Shown here piece by piece: positions 60,596 through 63,704 of a DNA stretch of 63,704 bases. The DNA lies in NCBI GenBank assembly GCA_022072095.1, contig JAJVIJ010000015.1, forward strand, positions 1-63,704, written 5' to 3'. The notes below the pieces were generated by a model. The model made no database searches and was not told the DNA's origin. It saw only the letters and a program-made list of their open reading frames with translations. Made by a program: the position numbers and the translations under genes. Origin of the DNA: Rhodocyclaceae bacterium (GTDB lineage Bacteria; Pseudomonadota; Gammaproteobacteria; Burkholderiales; Rhodocyclaceae). The first letter of the stretch is position 1; the number at the start of each line of letters is the position of its first letter.

Positions 60596-60609
60596 TTGTT
60601 CGAGATCAA
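60596..60609 (+). promoter_or_regulatory. FNR/Dnr-type box upstream of nnrS
   Basis: TTGTTCGAGATCAA differs from the FNR consensus TTGAT-N4-ATCAA at one of ten fixed positions. Its centre is 70 bases before the nnrS ATG, compatible with an activating site at -41.5. NnrS genes are known targets of NO- or oxygen-responsive CRP/FNR regulators. Confidence 0.55.
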
Positions 60610-60672
60610 GTCGGAACATGCCGACTCTGCAAGATCATCGATGTCATCTTTCATCGCTTCGGTTGGCAAGAC

Positions 60673-61872
60673 ATGACTCCATCGACGCCCATCATGAACC
60701 CCACTCAGCCCCGAAAATCGCCGCCGGCAGGGTTTGCGCTGTGGCAACTGGGGTTTCGCCCGTTCTATCTGGCAGCCAGCGCTTTCGCGTGCGTCTCGGT
60801 CGCGCTCTGGGCCATGCAGTATGTGGGCTGGCTGAGCTGGGCTTATCTGCCCAGTCCGATCTGGCATGCCCATGAATTGCTTTTTGGATATGCCCTGGCG
60901 GTGGTGGTGGGTTTCTTGTTTACCGCAGGGCGTAACTGGAGTGGGCAGCCCACGCCGGCCGGCCGCGGCCTGATGGCGCTGGTGCTGCTCTGGGCGGCCG
61001 GGCGAGTGTTGGTCGCGAGCCCATGGCCGCTGGTGTCCGCGCTGGTGAATGCGGCGTTCCCGCTTGCCGCGGCCATCGGATTGGCGCGCGCGCTCGTCGC
61101 CGCGCGCAACCGGCGCAACTACTTTTTTGTCGGCTTGCTGGGCTTGCTGGCCGTGGGACAACTGGGCATGCACCTGTCCATGATGGGCGCGGTCGAGCTG
61201 CCCGCGGTCATGGGTCTGCGGCTTGGCCTGGACGTGCTGCTGCTGACGATGGCCGTGATGGGCGGCCGTGTCATCCCGATGTTCACCAATAACGCGCTGC
61301 CGCACGCCCGCGCTCGGCGCTCGCCGTGGCTGGAGCGTGTCGCGCTGGGCGCACTGTGGATGCTGATGGCCATTGACGTGATGCCTTGGCAAGGCACAGG
61401 TGCGGCGATCGCGCTGGCCCTGGTGGCATTCGTGCACCTGCTGCGTCTTCTGCTGTGGCAGCCATGGAAAACCGTGGGCACACCGTTGCTGTGGGTGCTG
61501 CATGTGGGCTATCTATGGATACCGGTTCATCTCGCGCTGCGCGCGCTCGACGAGTTGGGCCTCGTTGGCGCGCAGCTTGCCACGCACGCGCTCACGGTCG
61601 GCGCGATCGGCGGCCTGACGATAGGCATGATGACCCGCACTGCGCTGGGCCATACCGGACGGCCGCTGCGCGCCGGCAACTGGGAGCTGGCCGCCTATCT
61701 GGCCATTTTCGGCGCGGCCCTGGTGCGTGTGGGCGGGCCGCTGGCTTGGCCGGCGGCTTACGGCACGACCGTGTGGCTGGCCGCGCTGCTCTGGTGCGCC
61801 GCGTTTTCGTGCTATCTGGTGCGCTATCTGCCGATACTGACGCGGCCACGCGTCGATGGTCGGCCGGGCTAG
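60673..61872 (+). CDS. nnrS: NnrS family protein
   Basis: 399 aa from ATG 60673 (ATG 60694 possible). About twelve membrane helices. ALWQLGFRPFYLAASAFA at the N-terminus, SPIWHAHELLFGYALAVVVG, FLFTAGRNWSGQPTPAGRGL, VMGGRVIPMFTNNALPHARA and GGLTIGMMTRTALGHTGR carry the His-rich NnrS motifs, probably heme and copper ligands. NnrS protects against nitric-oxide-derived damage in denitrifiers and pathogens. Preceded by an FNR-like box. Confidence 0.92.
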   Translation: MTPSTPIMNPTQPRKSPPAGFALWQLGFRPFYLAASAFACVSVALWAMQYVGWLSWAYLPSPIWHAHELLFGYALAVVVGFLFTAGRNWSGQPTPAGRGLMALVLLWAAGRVLVASPWPLVSALVNAAFPLAAAIGLARALVAARNRRNYFFVGLLGLLAVGQLGMHLSMMGAVELPAVMGLRLGLDVLLLTMAVMGGRVIPMFTNNALPHARARRSPWLERVALGALWMLMAIDVMPWQGTGAAIALALVAFVHLLRLLLWQPWKTVGTPLLWVLHVGYLWIPVHLALRALDELGLVGAQLATHALTVGAIGGLTIGMMTRTALGHTGRPLRAGNWELAAYLAIFGAALVRVGGPLAWPAAYGTTVWLAALLWCAAFSCYLVRYLPILTRPRVDGRPG

Positions 61873-61885
61873 GGGGCCGAGCAAC

Positions 61886-62197
61886 TCAACCGGGCGTCCT
61901 TGTCCGGTTCGCAGCCCAGTGCAGCCAGAGTTCGATCGGTCGCAGCGACAGTTCGAACAGCCGGCGCTGGGCCTGCATCAGCGACGCGAGCCATGGCATG
62001 CTTCGTTCGACGCGCCGCTCATCGAGCGCCCTGCGCCATTGCGTCAGGGCGGCGTTCCAGCACTCGGGGCTGTTCGGTGCGTATTGACGACGGCTGTCCG
62101 TGAGCGCCTCTCGCCACAGGCGCGCGGCGGTCGATTCACTGACGCCCGCTCGCCGGGCGAAATAGGGCAACAATTTTGGAGACTTCGGGTATTCCAT
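61886..62197 (-). CDS. Small conserved-looking protein of unknown function
   Basis: 103 aa: MEYPKSPKLLPYFARRAGVS, then ESTAARLWREALTDSRR and a Trp-rich second half (CWNAALTQWRRAL, MPWLASLMQAQRRLFELSL). The first half has an HTH-like feel (GVSESTAARLWREAL). Not recognised. It is convergent with nnrS (13 bases apart) and divergent from mnmH. Codon use and Trp content look like a real protein. Confidence 0.55.
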   Translation of the reverse strand: MEYPKSPKLLPYFARRAGVSESTAARLWREALTDSRRQYAPNSPECWNAALTQWRRALDERRVERSMPWLASLMQAQRRLFELSLRPIELWLHWAANRTRTPG

Positions 62198-62324
62198 GGT
62201 CGCTCTTCGCGGCTGGGTTGAGCATGCTCATGCAGGTCCGCGTCATTGTGCATTGCAACATCCGTTCAGGCAAGCCGCGTCCCGGGAAGTTCCCGTCCGG
62301 ACCGGTAAGGCGATAATCGCTGCC

Positions 62325-63467
62325 ATGGACCATACACCCAGGGCCCGGCGCGGGCTGGCCAATGTCGGGCAGATCGACGACTTCGACGAGATCATCGATG
62401 TCCGCTCGCCGGCCGAGTTTGCACTCGACCATGTGCCCGGCGCGCTCAGTTGCCCGGTGCTCTCCGACGCCGAGCGGGCCGAGATCGGCACCTTGTACAA
62501 GCAGGATTCACCCTTCGCCGCCAGGCGCGCCGGCGCGGCCATCGTTGCCCGGCGCATCGCCGAACACTTGGCGACACGATTTTCCGAGCGCGAACGATCG
62601 TGGCGGCCGCTGGTGTATTGCTGGCGCGGCGGCAAGCGCAGCGGCGCGCTGGTTCTGATACTGCGCCAAGTCGGCTGGGATGCCGCGCAACTCGAGGGCG
62701 GTTACAAGGCTTTTCGCCGGCGCGTGATCGCTGACCTGGACCACCTGTGTCGCAGCCTGAATTTCCAGGTCGTATCGGGCCCGACCGGTTCAGGAAAAAG
62801 CCGTCTGCTCAGCGCGCTCGACGCGCAAGGCGAACAGGTCCTGGATCTCGAGGCGCTCGCCGCGCACAAAGGTTCGGTGCTGGGCGCGCTTCCCGGCACA
62901 GCCCAGCCCAGCCAGAAGGCATTCGAGACTGCGATATGGGGCCGCATCCGTGGCTTTGATCCGGACCGTCCGGTCTGGGTCGAAGCGGAAAGCCGCCGTA
63001 TCGGACTATTGACCGTTCCGGAAGCGCTGATCACGCGCTATCGAGATGCGCCTTCGGTCTTGATCGAAGCGTCGATGGAGGCCCGCATCGAATTCCTGCT
63101 GGATGACTACGCCTATTTTCTTGCCGATACCGAGTCGTTGGTCGCGCGGCTCGATTACCTTCGCGGCATACACGCCAACGAAACCATCGACGCGTGGAAG
63201 TCCATGGCACGCACCGGTGCGCTGCGAGCGATGTTGGCCGAGCTGCTGTCCAGGCATTACGATCCGCTGTACCGGCGCGCCTTGCGCGCCAGACAGGAAC
63301 GGGCCGAGGGGGTCAGGCCCGAGGTAGTCAGGCCCGAGGGGGTCAGACCTTATGCAACCGATGATCTGAGCCCTCCGGGAATTGCCAGCCTGGCCGAGCG
63401 CATACGTGCCGACGGCAGGTCAGGCAGCGCGGCGCGATGCGCCGTTTCCGGTCGCGACCGGCCTTGA
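62325..63467 (+). CDS. mnmH: tRNA 2-selenouridine synthase
   Basis: 380 aa from ATG 62325; the upstream ORF extension is not family sequence. Rhodanese domain first (DEIIDVRSPAEFALDHVPGA, catalytic Cys in PLVYCWRGGKRSGAL), then a P-loop domain (VVSGPTGSGKSRLLSAL) and the family block PSQKAFETAIWGRI. It replaces sulfur by selenium in the wobble 2-thiouridine of tRNAs, via geranylation. No selD is in the window. The C-terminus contains an in-frame 15-bp tandem repeat absent from typical members, followed by a 36-residue tail. Confidence 0.92.
   Translation: MDHTPRARRGLANVGQIDDFDEIIDVRSPAEFALDHVPGALSCPVLSDAERAEIGTLYKQDSPFAARRAGAAIVARRIAEHLATRFSERERSWRPLVYCWRGGKRSGALVLILRQVGWDAAQLEGGYKAFRRRVIADLDHLCRSLNFQVVSGPTGSGKSRLLSALDAQGEQVLDLEALAAHKGSVLGALPGTAQPSQKAFETAIWGRIRGFDPDRPVWVEAESRRIGLLTVPEALITRYRDAPSVLIEASMEARIEFLLDDYAYFLADTESLVARLDYLRGIHANETIDAWKSMARTGALRAMLAELLSRHYDPLYRRALRARQERAEGVRPEVVRPEGVRPYATDDLSPPGIASLAERIRADGRSGSAARCAVSGRDRP
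63306..63350 (+). repeat. Three 15-bp tandem repeats inside mnmH
   Basis: GAGGGGGTCAGGCCC, GAGGTAGTCAGGCCC and GAGGGGGTCAGACCT, in frame, encoding EGVRP-EVVRP-EGVRP. The GGGTCAG core resembles short dispersed repeats of proteobacteria. Confidence 0.75.
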
Positions 63468-63497
63468 TGGGTGTGGTGTGCCACCGCTGCGTCGCCG

Positions 63498-63625
63498 GCT
63501 CGCAACCTGCTCATCGCCAAGGGCATGGTCTGGAGCCCGAGCCACGGCGTACTGCCTTCACCGTGTCGATGTTCGATGCGTTCATGCAGCGGATCATGCC
63601 CGGCGATGACTGGCGGGGCGAGTGA
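63498..63625 (+). pseudogene. Frameshifted C-terminal gene fragment
   Basis: One frame reads SPARNLLIAKGMVWSPSHG (from about 63498) and the next frame continues TAFTVSMFDAFMQRIMPGDD to WRGE and a stop at 63623-63625. The pieces join naturally if one base is restored near 63550, which suggests a decayed gene end, perhaps of an ATPase-like protein; I am not certain of the family. No start or upstream domain is visible, and 63626-63704 holds nothing I can call. Confidence 0.35.
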
Positions 63626-63704
63626 TGTCCGCGCGCTCGCGGCGCATTGCCAATGAATGGCGCGCCTGTCACGCGTGGTCTACGACGTTTCCGGCAAGTC
63701 GCCG

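Overview
The window is a high-GC, gene-dense chromosomal segment from a Gram-negative bacterium, most likely a betaproteobacterium. The evidence is the gene content and order: rpoN-hpf-ptsN-hprK, recA-recX, ribF/ileS-lspA-slpA, hda-HAD-pcnB-folK-panBCD, purM divergent from a PerM-type permease, tandem Bug/TctC receptors, MsrPQ, a Tat-exported molybdoenzyme and a PEP-CTERM protein. No rRNA, tRNA, CRISPR array or intact prophage was seen. Long antisense ORFs are frequent and are by-products of the GC-rich codon use.

Layout. 1-4.6 kb: a PEP-CTERM PhoX-like protein, an exosortase-associated CAAX-type protease, a phosphodiesterase and an orphan MotB. 4.6-5.4 kb: a dead IS5-type transposase. 5.6-9.1 kb: DUF1127/cupin pair, beta-hydroxyacid dehydrogenase, DsbA-type isomerase, LysR regulator. 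9.1-9.8 kb: a collapsed ISAs1-type element with both terminal repeats still recognisable. 9.9-15.8 kb: ribF, ileS, lspA, slpA, zapE. 16.0-20.4 kb: a compact glycan cassette (52-aa membrane protein, GT-C enzyme, methyltransferase, GtrA, GtrB). 20.4-28.0 kb, minus strand: one long run perM-hda-HAD-pcnB-folK-DUF486-dNK-panB-panC-panD. 28.2-32.3 kb: purM, then an FNT transporter plus PP2C-kinase fusion behind a consensus sigma-54 promoter. 32.5-42.0 kb: rpmG/rpmB, a PhnD-like binding protein, thiL, pgpA, pncC, recA, recX, lptB, rpoN, hpf, ptsN, hprK. 42.2-47.4 kb: a signalling island (PsiF repeat protein, exported protein, CsgG-like protein, transmembrane Ser/Thr kinase, convergent cyclase-FHA protein). 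47.5-55.7 kb: folM-like SDR, midA, ceramidase-like protein, 5-FCL, slt, cca, ogt, xerD. 55.8-63.7 kb: msrPQ, two TctC receptors, apaH, nnrS with an FNR-like box, a small unknown protein, mnmH and a frameshifted gene end.

The genes most worth attention are the signalling island at 42-47 kb, in which three successive exported or membrane proteins carry similar CsgG/FlgT-like periplasmic sequence and are paired with a kinase and an FHA-cyclase; the sigma-54-driven FNT/kinase-phosphatase unit; and the Gtr-like glycan cassette. A nitrogen and redox theme runs through the window: rpoN, ptsN, a sigma-54 promoter at the FNT gene, NnrS behind an FNR-type site, and MsrPQ.
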